Source: Ectothiorhodospiraceae bacterium BW-2
GTDB taxonomy: Bacteria; Pseudomonadota; Gammaproteobacteria; Thiohalomonadales; Thiohalomonadaceae
Assembly: GCA_008375315.1 (NCBI GenBank)
Contig: CP032507.1
Coordinates: forward strand, 2,789,001-2,853,000
Direction of reading: 5' to 3'
Length of the DNA: 64,000 bases
Position numbers and translations under genes: made by a program
Notes under the pieces: generated by a model
What the model was told of the DNA's origin: nothing
The model's database searches: none
What the model saw: only the letters and a program-made list of their open reading frames with translations
Shown here: one piece after another, positions 1-7,933 of the stretch
Layout: every line of letters begins with the position of its first letter
Numbering within the stretch: position 1 is the first letter of the stretch

Positions 1-235
1 AAATTGAAACGCAGCTCCTCTAACGGTGGAACGATATTGCATGTCACTAAAGAAAAAACGGAGTCAACCAAGGCAGCTTTTCCAAAAGAAGAAGAACAAA
101 CCGCTATTGCTACCATTCTCTCCGATATGGACGATGAGATTCAGGCGCTGGAACAACGCCTGAGCAAAACCTGCCATGATGCAAGAACTGCTGATGGGAA
201 AGACACGGTTGATACAAAGGAGTGATGCCGCATGA
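1..235 (+). pseudogene. hsdS: 3' remnant of type I restriction specificity subunit (HsdS), frameshifted
   Basis: The frame open from base 1 encodes EEQTAIATILSDMDDEIQAL followed by EQRLSKT. This is the conserved C-terminal coiled coil of HsdS, the DNA-recognition subunit of type I restriction-modification enzymes. In intact family members the coil continues KTRxxKQxMMQELLTGK. Here that continuation (AMMQELLMGKTRLI) is read from base 173 in a different frame and ends in a TGA at 233-235. That stop overlaps the next start as ATGA. About 14 bases appear to be missing between the two halves (inference from the family consensus). The gene is cut by the window edge, so only the tail is seen. As read, the original frame runs to a stop at 223-225 with an aberrant tail. 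It was probably the last gene of an hsd operon leading into the defence pair downstream. Confidence 0.72.
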
Positions 236-1992
236 ATATTCAAATAGATGTTGTGCGTATTAGCGGCTTTCGGGCTATATCAAATATCGAGTTAACCCTA
301 CCAAGAGTAACCGTATTACTTGGGCAAAATAATGCGGGAAAAACTTCAGTCATTAAAGCGATGCAGTTAGCGTTGGGTGACTACTCGCGCTACTTGTCTG
401 ATGAAGACTTTCATATTGGGAGTGATGAAAAATGCCAGGAAATTATCACGATTGATGTTCGATTTATTGCTATTGATGGCACAACCAGAGTCAATGAATT
501 TACCGAGGCCTGGCAACAGGCGTTTGGTGACAAAATTCAGGCCGAAGCCGATGGAAAGCAATTTGTTGCGATTCGGACTATGGCTAAACCCGACAAAATC
601 AAAGGCGGTTATATCGTTGAGCGTTTCGAGATGGATACCTGGCCAGAAAAAAACGAATGGCTAAATGTAAGATTCAGAAAAAAACTGAGCAAACGGCTGG
701 ACTCGATCCTATTTATTTCAATTGATGCCCAGAGAGATATTCATAATGAACTGAAAGAGAAAACCTCATTTATCGGTCGTGTTTTAGCAAGTGTTGAGTA
801 TGACGATAAGGATGTGGCTGAACTGGAACGGATGGTAGCCGATGTTAATAGAGAAGCCATCAATAAGAGTGAACCGCTTAAGCAATTGAAGAGTCATCTG
901 GACAATCTGAATCAATCATTTGATGGCTGTGGCAAAACCGAGCTTACCCCGTTTCCGAAGAAGATTCGTGATCTTTCAAAGCGATTTAGTGTGAATTTTG
1001 GCGAATCAGATAAAAGCTCATTCTCAATGGAATATCACGGCATGGGTACCCGTAGCTGGGCATCTATGCTAGCGGTAAAAGCCTTTACCGAACTGTTGGC
1101 TAAGAATCACCAAGAGGAAGCCGAGCCGTTCTACCCAATTTTGGCCGCTGAAGAGCCAGAAGCACACCTGCATCCCAATGCGCAAAGAACCTTATATGCT
1201 CAACTTAGTGATATACCTGGACAAGCGATTATTAGTACCCATTCGCCTTATTTGATTGGGATATCAAATCTTAAAGATTTAAGAGGGTTGGTACGCACAT
1301 CGAAAGCGCTTCATACAACTCAACTCATCGAAGGATTAGATCCTGAAGATATTAATATATTGCAGCGTGAAGTTATGCGATTTCGAGGTGAGCTTCTTTT
1401 TTCCAAAGCCTTAATACTTTTTGAGGGAGTTACCGAAGAACAGATTATACCGGCAATGTTTCAAGCGTATTTCGGAAAATCAAGTTTTTCACTTGGTATT
1501 AACTGTCTTAGCGTTGCTGGAAAGAATTATCCACCATTCATCAAGATGGCTATCAGTTTTGGTATTCCTGTCTGTATCATTAGTGATAATGATGGAAATA
1601 CCCAAAACGAAATCAACGCACAGATGAGTAAAATACGACAAAATACATCATTGGATATCTCTGTGGATAACTTTTACTGCTCATTTCTTTCTAATGAAAA
1701 TGATATTGAAGCTGAATTAATTTATGTGCTTGCCCTGCAAAGTGAAGTAATCGAGGCACTTGTAAAGACTGAAACTAGAGGAAATGAAAATTTTCGTTAT
1801 ATTGAAGCAAAAACCAATGAGCTGAATAAATTAAGCGATAAGGAGCTCGTTGAAAGAATGCGTGCGTCAAAGGCATCATATGCTGGTTTTTTAGCTGATG
1901 TTATTACTAGAAACCCAAATAATAAATTAATTGAATCACTTGTCCCTCAAGCAGCCATTGCTGTTTTTACTAAATTGCAGAAGTGGGTATAG
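232..1992 (+). CDS. gajA: Gabija-type OLD family nuclease (GajA-like)
   Basis: 586 residues. The N-terminus is an ABC/AAA ATPase of the OLD type, with Walker A GQNNAGKTS near residue 30 and an AEEPEAHLHPNAQ signature/Walker B near residue 305. The C-terminal TOPRIM nuclease carries FEGVTEEQ (near 400) and ISDNDG (near 445), the acidic metal-binding residues of the fold. In Gabija, GajA nicks DNA and works with the helicase GajB. The length matches known GajA proteins, and a UvrD-like helicase follows directly, which separates this class 2 OLD pair from stand-alone class 1 OLD nucleases. An AAGGAG site lies 9 bases before the ATG. The start overlaps the displaced hsdS stop as ATGA. Base composition is visibly AT-richer than the genes after 4.2 kb, as expected for a transferred defence island. 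Confidence 0.88.
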   Translation: MNIQIDVVRISGFRAISNIELTLPRVTVLLGQNNAGKTSVIKAMQLALGDYSRYLSDEDFHIGSDEKCQEIITIDVRFIAIDGTTRVNEFTEAWQQAFGDKIQAEADGKQFVAIRTMAKPDKIKGGYIVERFEMDTWPEKNEWLNVRFRKKLSKRLDSILFISIDAQRDIHNELKEKTSFIGRVLASVEYDDKDVAELERMVADVNREAINKSEPLKQLKSHLDNLNQSFDGCGKTELTPFPKKIRDLSKRFSVNFGESDKSSFSMEYHGMGTRSWASMLAVKAFTELLAKNHQEEAEPFYPILAAEEPEAHLHPNAQRTLYAQLSDIPGQAIISTHSPYLIGISNLKDLRGLVRTSKALHTTQLIEGLDPEDINILQREVMRFRGELLFSKALILFEGVTEEQIIPAMFQAYFGKSSFSLGINCLSVAGKNYPPFIKMAISFGIPVCIISDNDGNTQNEINAQMSKIRQNTSLDISVDNFYCSFLSNENDIEAELIYVLALQSEVIEALVKTETRGNENFRYIEAKTNELNKLSDKELVERMRASKASYAGFLADVITRNPNNKLIESLVPQAAIAVFTKLQKWV

Positions 1993-1994
1993 CT

Positions 1995-3902
1995 ATGTTG
2001 AGTTTATCGCCAAGCCAATCCCAAATTGTAAAGGCTCCTCTTGATAGAGCAATACAGATACTTGCCTCTGCTGGTTCTGGCAAGACTCGTGTATTAATTG
2101 AGCGGATCCGCTATATTTTGGATAACACCAAGAAAGACGGAGTAATAGCATTAACTTTTACCAATAAAGCGGCGGAAGAGATGAGTTCCCGCTTAGTTGA
2201 CTGCGATCCAGCAGAAGATAGATCCTGGGTTGCTACAACTCACTCCGTTGCACAGCGTATTTTGGAGAAATATGGTCATACCATTGGGTTACCGGCTGAA
2301 CTTCATATATACGATAGAGACAAGGATCGAATGGAACTCTTTATGCAGTCTTTACGCGAAGATGGTATTGATATAGATGAGCACCTAAATATCTCCGACT
2401 CAAAAGATCTAAAAAGCAGGGAAAGAAACCTGCAAGACTATCTGAATTATTTTTCGAGAATAAAACGGGAGTTGCTTACAGAACAAGATGTTGCCGAAGT
2501 ATTTCCAATCAATAACATTTGGAAAATATTTCAGGACTACCAAAACTCTTTATTGAACAGTGGCGGAATCGACTATGATGATATTTTGGTGTATGCCCAT
2601 AAAATATTATTAACCCATGAATGGGTTGCTAAAATATACCGTTCACAATTTAAGCATATCTGTGTAGATGAAGCTCAAGACCTAAACAAGGCTCAATATG
2701 AATTTATTAAGGCGTTTTGTGGTGATGTTATTCACAGTATTTTGATGGTAGGCGACCCTAATCAAATGATCTATGGATTTAACGGTTCGTCGAAGGAGTA
2801 TCTTTGTACGAATTTTGTAGAAGACTTTTCACCACAACAGTATGAACTAAAGGAAAACTATCGAAGTGCTAAAGCCATTATTCGTGCCGCAAATAAGCTT
2901 AAATCCAACTCCCAATCTGAGACAAAATATGCTCTGGAGGGTGATGTAAATATTGCCGAATTTGAAACTGAGGAAGATGAAGCAGATTCAATTTCTTCAA
3001 CTATTAGTCAACTATTGGATTTGGCAACTCATGACGAGATTGAAGGCACAATATCCCTCGATAAAATGGTAGTGATTGCCCGTAATCGATTCGTATTTAA
3101 ACCACTAGAAAATAGCCTTAAAGAAAGAGGAATTCCCTATTTTCTAAGAAAAGGCGAGAAACAACTAGAGTTTTCAACAAAATTGGGTAAGGCACTTGAT
3201 TATGCCGTGCGTATTAAGTTGAACCATAAAGATTGGGTTGATGGAAAAAAACTGTGTCAAGTGTTGAATATTTCTGAACCCGATAAGTGGACAACAGCGA
3301 CTTTAGAATACCTCGCAACTCAGGTATCTTCAGTAAACCATGAAAATAATGAGCTATTGGCAAACCTTCTTTTTGCAATCAATAACTTGGATATTGAAGC
3401 CCCAAAGATCCCTAAATTAGTGAGGGATTTTAATGATTATTTGACTTCACTGGTTAATAACCAAAATGGTATCTCCAGTGACAAAATTGAAGAGATTAAG
3501 TTAAGTATTGAGGAACTTAAGGAATTTAATGGTCTGTGGACTAAGTTCCAGCTAAAAGGGTTGGGTCATTCATTGAGTGCATTTAGGAATGCATTGGCAT
3601 TAGGCCAGCTTACAGACAGTACGACTGATAAGGGGCTGACCCTAAGCACGGTGCACACAATGAAAGGACTGGAGAAGGATATCGTATTCTTAATTGGCAT
3701 GTGTGAAGGCGTTTTCCCTGATTATCGAGCCAGAACCCTCAAAGAAATCGATGAAGAACGGAACAATGCTTTTGTTGCTGTAACAAGGGCTAAGCGCTGG
3801 TTGTGTATCTCTTATCCAAAGCAGAGAGTGATGCCTTGGGGAGATATAAGATGTCAGGAAAAATCTCGTTTTATAAAGGAAATTGAGCGGTCAGTGATGT
3901 AG
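1995..3902 (+). CDS. gajB: Gabija-type UvrD/Rep-like helicase (GajB-like)
   Basis: 636 residues from the ATG at 1995, two bases after the gajA stop. A GTG at 1983 in the same frame is an alternative start. Superfamily 1A helicase motifs are in order: ASAGSGKTR (I), LTFTNKAAEEM (Ia), CVDEAQDLNKAQ (II), LMVGDPNQMIYGF (III), ENYRS (IV), STVHTMKGLEKDIVFLIG (V) and FVAVTRAKRW (VI). It is somewhat longer than the best-known GajB proteins (about 500 residues), with a longer stretch between motifs IV and V. In Gabija the helicase-like subunit binds GajA and senses DNA ends or unwinding products. The pairing rests on order, spacing and domain content; no third gene of the unit is visible. Confidence 0.86.
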   Translation: MLSLSPSQSQIVKAPLDRAIQILASAGSGKTRVLIERIRYILDNTKKDGVIALTFTNKAAEEMSSRLVDCDPAEDRSWVATTHSVAQRILEKYGHTIGLPAELHIYDRDKDRMELFMQSLREDGIDIDEHLNISDSKDLKSRERNLQDYLNYFSRIKRELLTEQDVAEVFPINNIWKIFQDYQNSLLNSGGIDYDDILVYAHKILLTHEWVAKIYRSQFKHICVDEAQDLNKAQYEFIKAFCGDVIHSILMVGDPNQMIYGFNGSSKEYLCTNFVEDFSPQQYELKENYRSAKAIIRAANKLKSNSQSETKYALEGDVNIAEFETEEDEADSISSTISQLLDLATHDEIEGTISLDKMVVIARNRFVFKPLENSLKERGIPYFLRKGEKQLEFSTKLGKALDYAVRIKLNHKDWVDGKKLCQVLNISEPDKWTTATLEYLATQVSSVNHENNELLANLLFAINNLDIEAPKIPKLVRDFNDYLTSLVNNQNGISSDKIEEIKLSIEELKEFNGLWTKFQLKGLGHSLSAFRNALALGQLTDSTTDKGLTLSTVHTMKGLEKDIVFLIGMCEGVFPDYRARTLKEIDEERNNAFVAVTRAKRWLCISYPKQRVMPWGDIRCQEKSRFIKEIERSVM

Positions 3903-4069
3903 GACGGCGCGAGCGTATGACGCATGTCGGTGGTTGTCTCTATGTGTTCCAGCCAGTGTAATTTCACGCCATGATAGTCAATATCGTTGATCCATGTATA
4001 GTTTTGCTCAATGACATTATCCTGTTGCCGTATAATGATTTTCGTTGATTGTCGGATGTTAAAGCGAAG
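3854..4069 (-). pseudogene. coding remnant, possibly of a transposase
   Basis: The minus strand is open for 71 codons without a start. It is bounded upstream by an in-frame TGA just before 4069 and ends at a TGA at 3854-3856, inside the 3' end of gajB. Of these, 55 codons lie in the intergenic DNA. The product (TWINDIDYHGVKLHWLEHIE and flanks) has a non-random, protein-like composition and faintly recalls DDE transposase segments, but no family is identified with confidence. It may be a scar of the element that brought in the Gabija pair. The last 49 bases overlap gajB and could be chance. Confidence 0.3.
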
Positions 4070-4229
4070 TCACCGTAACTAACAGCCGTAGCGATGATGG
4101 TGGTGGTACCCTAAGTGCGGTGGTTGTTAAGCCGTGACTTGCCCCGTCACTTACCGGTGGGGCGATAACCGGTAGGTGGCGATTAGGACTGCTCTGGGCT
4201 AACTGCAGCTCCAGTCACTGCTGCCCCAT
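3903..4229. other. intergenic boundary of the defence island
   Basis: This 327-base stretch separates gajB from the LysM gene on the other strand. The gajB-proximal half contains the minus-strand remnant described separately. The second half has an inverted repeat (TACCGG at 4152-4157 and CCGGTA at 4169-4174) but no T-tract, so it is not a clear terminator. Composition changes from AT-rich to the GC-richer genome average across this interval. No RNA gene was recognised. Confidence 0.5.
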
Positions 4230-5444
4230 TTAGGGGATAATGAGGGTTAGTCCCTGATGGATAATATTGGGGTTCTCTAGCAGATGTTGATTGGCCTGAT
4301 AGATCGACTGCCATAGTTTGCCATCGCCGTAGTGTCGTTGGGCAATGAGTGCTAGTGAGTCTTTATCTCGGGTTATATAGGTGCCGCGAGCATCGAGAGT
4401 GAGTGCTAAGAGTAGCTGCTGCTGCCGTATCTGTTGCACAATCTGTTCAAAATCGCGCTGTAAGATCGTATCGCCGCTCCCTGAGCCGGCTAGTTGCTGG
4501 CGCAGGGTATGAAACGGCTGTAGTAGCTCAGCACCGTTGGCCTGTAGCTGTTCGGCGCTGCTCTCTCCCCCTAGCACGCGAGGCAGTCTCTGTAACTGCT
4601 GGTGTGCTGCTATGGCGGCGTTACGCTCTTGAGCCGCCGTTCTGTGCTGCTTCTCGGCCTGCTCTTGAGCTTGCTGTAGTTGCTGCGTTAGCTGGCTATT
4701 GTGCTGCTCTATATCGGCTAGCTGTTGGGTTAGCTGGCTATTGTGCTGCTCTACATCGGCTAGCTGTTGGGTTAGCTGGCTATTGTGCTGCTCTACATCG
4801 GCTAGCTGTTGGGTTAGCTGGCTATTGTGCTGCTCTATATCGGTTAGCTGTTGGGTTAGCTGGCTCTTGTGCTGCTCTATATCGGCTAGCTGTTGGGTTA
4901 GCTGGCTCTTGTGCTGCTCTATATCGGCTAGCTGTTGGGTTAGCTGGCTCTTGTGCTGCTCTATATCGGCTAGCTGTTGGGTTAGCTGGCTATTGTGCTG
5001 CGCTAGCTCGGTGAGTTGCTGCTGTTGTTGGGCTAATTCGCCGCTAAGTCGGTTTTGGTGACTATTAGCTTCAGTTAACTGCTGGCGCAGTTTAGCGCTG
5101 CTATCGGTGGCGGTGGCTGCGGCGTCGGTCGCCTGTTGTGCAAGCTTTGCCTCTAAGGCCTCAATTTGGCGCTGTAGTGTGACTATTTGATCTGTTTGAT
5201 CCGCTCTCTCCGCGACAGCAGGGGGGGCAGTGCAGTCGCTGTTCGGTAGCTTGTCGCTCTGTAGCTTAGTGATGGTGGCATTGGCCTCTTTCAGCCGACG
5301 AGTTAGCTCCTGATTCTCGATCTTAAGGGCACTTTGAGCCATGGCTGAGAGGTCGTTATCGAGGCTCTCATTCGCCTGTACGGTAACTGCGCCGAACCAA
5401 AGCGAGAGGGCGGTGGTGGCTAGTGTCAGGGGTAGGGTCTTCAT
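4230..5444 (-). CDS. periplasmic coiled-coil protein with C-terminal LysM domain
   Basis: 404 residues. A signal peptide (about residues 1-24, ending VQANE) points to export. From about residue 45 to 290 the protein is almost entirely heptad coiled coil, rich in Gln, Leu and Glu. It includes eight tandem copies of a 14-residue unit, HNSQLTQQLADIEQ or close variants. The last 50 or so residues form a LysM fold, with RDKDSLALIAQRHYGDGKLW and a terminal GLTLIIP, which should bind peptidoglycan. The start has AAAGGAG 7 bases upstream. The gene stands alone, convergent with the Gabija pair. A structural role linking the wall to another envelope part is inferred; no named orthologue is recognised. 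Confidence 0.85.
   Translation of the reverse strand: MKTLPLTLATTALSLWFGAVTVQANESLDNDLSAMAQSALKIENQELTRRLKEANATITKLQSDKLPNSDCTAPPAVAERADQTDQIVTLQRQIEALEAKLAQQATDAAATATDSSAKLRQQLTEANSHQNRLSGELAQQQQQLTELAQHNSQLTQQLADIEQHKSQLTQQLADIEQHKSQLTQQLADIEQHKSQLTQQLTDIEQHNSQLTQQLADVEQHNSQLTQQLADVEQHNSQLTQQLADIEQHNSQLTQQLQQAQEQAEKQHRTAAQERNAAIAAHQQLQRLPRVLGGESSAEQLQANGAELLQPFHTLRQQLAGSGSGDTILQRDFEQIVQQIRQQQLLLALTLDARGTYITRDKDSLALIAQRHYGDGKLWQSIYQANQHLLENPNIIHQGLTLIIP
4691..5020. repeat. 42-bp tandem repeat inside the LysM coiled-coil gene
   Basis: Unit starts recur every 42 bases at 4691, 4733, 4775, 4817, 4859, 4901, 4943 and 4985, each beginning GCTGGCT. The unit is exactly two coiled-coil heptads (14 codons), so gain or loss of a unit keeps the frame. 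Copies differ at few sites: HN or HK at the unit start, ADI, ADV or TDI near the end. This indicates recent expansion. Confidence 0.95.
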
Positions 5445-5487
5445 GGATGAACTCCTTTGGTGGTAGGGTAGGCGTCGATTTTATACG

Positions 5488-6024
5488 CTATTGTCGAGTC
5501 GAGCCAGAGTAATGCACATCAAGATTGAGCGAGTCGCAGTAGTCGTTAAACTGCTGTAGCTGCGCCTCACTGCAACCGACCACTAGTTCGACGCTAAACA
5601 TCGGTACGCCGCTGGTCGGAGCGTTATAGCTGTCGCTCTCCATCTGATCGATGGTGAGTCCCCGTTCAGAGAAGAAGCGGGCGAGATCGTTGATAATACC
5701 TGGGTGGTCGAGACACTCGACCGCGAGGGTGTGGCGCTGAGACCCCTGTTCGGTCTCCGGACGGGGGGTGGTTAGACGACACTGAAGTGTCAATTGGAGT
5801 CTATCGCTCTCGCTCTCTAGCTGCTGCTGTAGCTGCTGTAGGGCGTGATCCGCTCCCGAGGTGAGCATCATGACGGCAAATTCGCCGCCTAGCGAGATCA
5901 TGCGGCTGTCGAGAATATTGATATTCGCTGCCCGAATCGGGCGGGTGAGTTGATCGATAAGGCCCGGGCGATCATGGCCTAGGGCGGTAATTACCAGCAG
6001 TTGATGGGGCAGTTGTGGACTCAT
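5488..6024 (-). CDS. gcvR: GcvR-like ACT-domain regulatory protein
   Basis: 178 residues from the ATG at 6024, which has GGAGAG 6 bases upstream. An earlier in-frame start at 6057 lacks such a site. Two ACT domains are visible: residues about 5-80, starting LVITALGHDRPGLIDQL, and about 95-170, with LAVECLDHPGIINDLARFF. The pattern matches the glycine cleavage system repressor GcvR family, small ligand-binding proteins without a DNA-binding domain that act through a partner such as GcvA. No gcv genes are in the window, so a role in glycine sensing is inferred from family alone. A poorly spaced AT-rich stretch lies between it and the next gene upstream. Confidence 0.82.
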   Translation of the reverse strand: MSPQLPHQLLVITALGHDRPGLIDQLTRPIRAANINILDSRMISLGGEFAVMMLTSGADHALQQLQQQLESESDRLQLTLQCRLTTPRPETEQGSQRHTLAVECLDHPGIINDLARFFSERGLTIDQMESDSYNAPTSGVPMFSVELVVGCSEAQLQQFNDYCDSLNLDVHYSGSTRQ

Positions 6025-6148
6025 CGGTTCTCTCCAAAGGGGTAGAGGGGTGGTCAAAAAATAACCAATCGGTCAGACATAGCGCTGCAATATGGGGTTG
6101 AGAAAGTTATCCCGCTATTTATCCACAGAAGTTGTGCACAACTTCAAG

Positions 6149-7282
6149 TTAGCGATATTGGCGCAGATACCACCACTCATAGAGGCGCTTGATCCAGTGC
6201 ATCACTCGCATGGGGGGCAGGACGATGTTCCGCTTCGGGGTTCGTAGCACAAACATCCCTTCGCGGTTGGTATCGACAATACAGATAAGCTCTGGCTCAG
6301 GGGCGGCGCTAATCGGTTTGCCCTCTAGCTCGGCGAGCAGATTTTTGGCCGCCGCCTGCGCTTGCAGATCGGCCATGTGGGCCTGTTTCGGCATCCAGTC
6401 CGGACCGGGGAAGCTGCCCGAGTCACCGGCGACATAGAGCGTCTCCCAGCCGGGGACTTTGCCATACTGATCGGTCTGTAGTAACCCACCGGCAGAGCGG
6501 GGCAGTTCGGTCTGGTCAAACCAGCGATTACCGGTCATACCGGGCATAAACAGAATGAGATCGGCGCTAAACTCTCCCTGCTCATCGATCACTTTTCCCG
6601 GCTCAAAGGCCTTAATTTTGTTGCCAAAGCGCATCTCGATTTGGCGCTTTTTCATCTCGGTGACAATACCGTGATAGGCCTTTTCGCCCAGACGGATCCC
6701 CGGTTTGGGGGCCGGGCTGAAGAAGGTGAGCTTAAATTTGTCCCGTTTTTGCTGCTGCTTTAACAGTGTATCGAGTCCGAAGGCGAACTCAAACATCGGT
6801 CCGCCGCGCATCGCGGTCGGTTCGTTAGGGTTAGAGGCAAAGCCGATGGCGATACTACCTTGCGACATTGATGAGAGCTGCTGTTCGATTTTGACCGCCG
6901 CCTCGATGCCTTCACACGGGGTGATGGTGTGTTCGATACCGGGTATTTTCTTAATAAATTGACCGCCAGTGGCAATAATCACCCCATCGCAGTCGAGATC
7001 TCCAGTGGTGGTCGTTACCTGACGCCCCCGCTTCGCTAGGCCGGTGACGCTACCTGTATGGAGGGTAATTTTGTGCCGTCGTAGAAAGTTATCGAGCGGA
7101 ATTTGGAGCTGCTCTGGACGGCGAATATGGCTTGGAATCCAGATAAGGCTTGGGAGATAGACAAACTCCGCCTTCGGCGCGACAAGGGTAATATTGAGCG
7201 CCGGATCGAGCCGACGCAGGGTTTTGACAGCGGTCAAGGCAGCAAAGCCCGAACCGAGTACGGCAATCGTTTTGGAAGCCAT
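6149..7282 (-). CDS. sulfide:quinone reductase-like FAD-dependent oxidoreductase
   Basis: 377 residues. The N-terminal FAD-binding Rossmann motif is VLGSGFAALTA (residues 8-18). A second dinucleotide-binding region follows ATGG near 105, and the late FAD motif is YVAGDSGSFPGP near 290. The protein ends in an amphipathic Trp/Tyr/Arg-rich helix (MHWIKRLYEWWYLRQYR), typical of monotopic membrane attachment in the sulfide:quinone reductase and flavocytochrome c group. Cysteines are at 98, 123 and 334. TPCEGIEAA places C123 close to where SQRs keep a redox cysteine, and C334 could be its partner. It may oxidise sulfide and reduce quinone, but NDH-2-like or other SQR-family substrates are not excluded. 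GGAGGAG lies upstream of the ATG. It is monocistronic. Confidence 0.8.
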   Translation of the reverse strand: MASKTIAVLGSGFAALTAVKTLRRLDPALNITLVAPKAEFVYLPSLIWIPSHIRRPEQLQIPLDNFLRRHKITLHTGSVTGLAKRGRQVTTTTGDLDCDGVIIATGGQFIKKIPGIEHTITPCEGIEAAVKIEQQLSSMSQGSIAIGFASNPNEPTAMRGGPMFEFAFGLDTLLKQQQKRDKFKLTFFSPAPKPGIRLGEKAYHGIVTEMKKRQIEMRFGNKIKAFEPGKVIDEQGEFSADLILFMPGMTGNRWFDQTELPRSAGGLLQTDQYGKVPGWETLYVAGDSGSFPGPDWMPKQAHMADLQAQAAAKNLLAELEGKPISAAPEPELICIVDTNREGMFVLRTPKRNIVLPPMRVMHWIKRLYEWWYLRQYR

Positions 7283-7694
7283 AACGCTCCTCCATGGTTA
7301 AAAAAAGCAAAGGCGATCCTGTCTATAAGACTGGCTACCCTCCATATCGCTACCAAATTCGGGGGGTAAAATCAGCAGCATTCACAATAGTGGCCGAGCT
7401 TCCGGTGGCGCGAATACTAAATAGCCCCCGATTTTTGACCATCTCTTCCGCTCCGGCATCAAGCCATTGAAACTTACGGTCGCTCTCCCGTAGCTCTTTG
7501 ATAAGACGGTCGGTCTCTTACCTCATTCGTGATAGGGTGGTGGCCCAATTATAGTGCAGCTTAGGGACTTAAGTCACGAACCGATAGCACCTATTCATTG
7601 AAGGCCTTGTTCATCGCTAGGCCATTTTTTAACCCCTTTGACGCAACAGAGAGTCTGTTAATTGCTCTCTAATCCTTGTGATGAGAGGGAGAGA
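7283..7694. other. intergenic region with a gene remnant
   Basis: About 410 bases separate two minus-strand units. The only structured content is the 56-codon remnant at 7350-7517, annotated separately. The remaining part (7518-7694) shows no open frame of note, no repeat and no clear terminator. Confidence 0.5.
7350..7517 (-). pseudogene. 3' fragment of an unidentified gene
   Basis: A minus-strand frame of 55 codons between an in-frame TAA (just above 7517) and a TAG (7350-7352), with no start codon at its head. It begins ETDRLIKELRESDRKFQW, a charged helical stretch, and ends in NAADFTPRIW. Codon choice resembles the neighbouring genes. It looks like the tail of a decayed gene whose body has been lost. 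No family is recognised. Confidence 0.4.
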
Positions 7695-7931
7695 TCAATT
7701 GATCGAGCCAGTATCGGGATTGTCGGCCATTTGGTCAAAAATTTTTCGCATCGCGCTGCTCGATTCACCGTCTGAGCCGTGCAGATCGGTCTCAAGATAG
7801 GCTTGACGATTCTGTTCCGATTCAAAATAGATTTTAAGGGCATTATCGCCCTCACCGTCGATAACGAAGGGGGCGTTATCGAGATCGGTAACATCGTTTA
7901 AAGTAATCGGATCAAGGGTATGAATTTTCAT
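7695..7931 (-). CDS. small acidic hypothetical protein, partner of the methyltransferase gene
   Basis: 78 residues, rich in Asp and Glu, starting MKIHTLDPITLNDVTDLD and with a central FVIDGEGDNALKIYF strand-like stretch. The ATG follows the upstream stop by two bases, so the two genes are surely co-transcribed and probably translationally coupled. No family is recognised. The overlapping frame at 7658-7894 is Arg/Ser-rich and not credible, while this frame has the better start and composition. A role together with the methyltransferase is inferred from coupling only. Confidence 0.72.
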   Translation of the reverse strand: MKIHTLDPITLNDVTDLDNAPFVIDGEGDNALKIYFESEQNRQAYLETDLHGSDGESSSAMRKIFDQMADNPDTGSIN

Positions 7932-7933
7932 GG

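Noticed and set aside
4691-5020. Regular 42-base repeats as a CRISPR array
   Set aside because: The units are contiguous, with no unique spacers between repeats, and code for coiled-coil heptads in frame.
4403-5061. Two long plus-strand frames encoding Cys/Ser/Trp- or Ala/Val/Leu-rich repeats
   Set aside because: They are the antisense of the 42-base repeat in the LysM coiled-coil gene. They have no ribosome site, and the repeats make any frame open.
6189-6437. Frames antisense to the SQR-like gene
   Set aside because: The sense gene has clear FAD motifs and a ribosome site; the antisense frames have neither.
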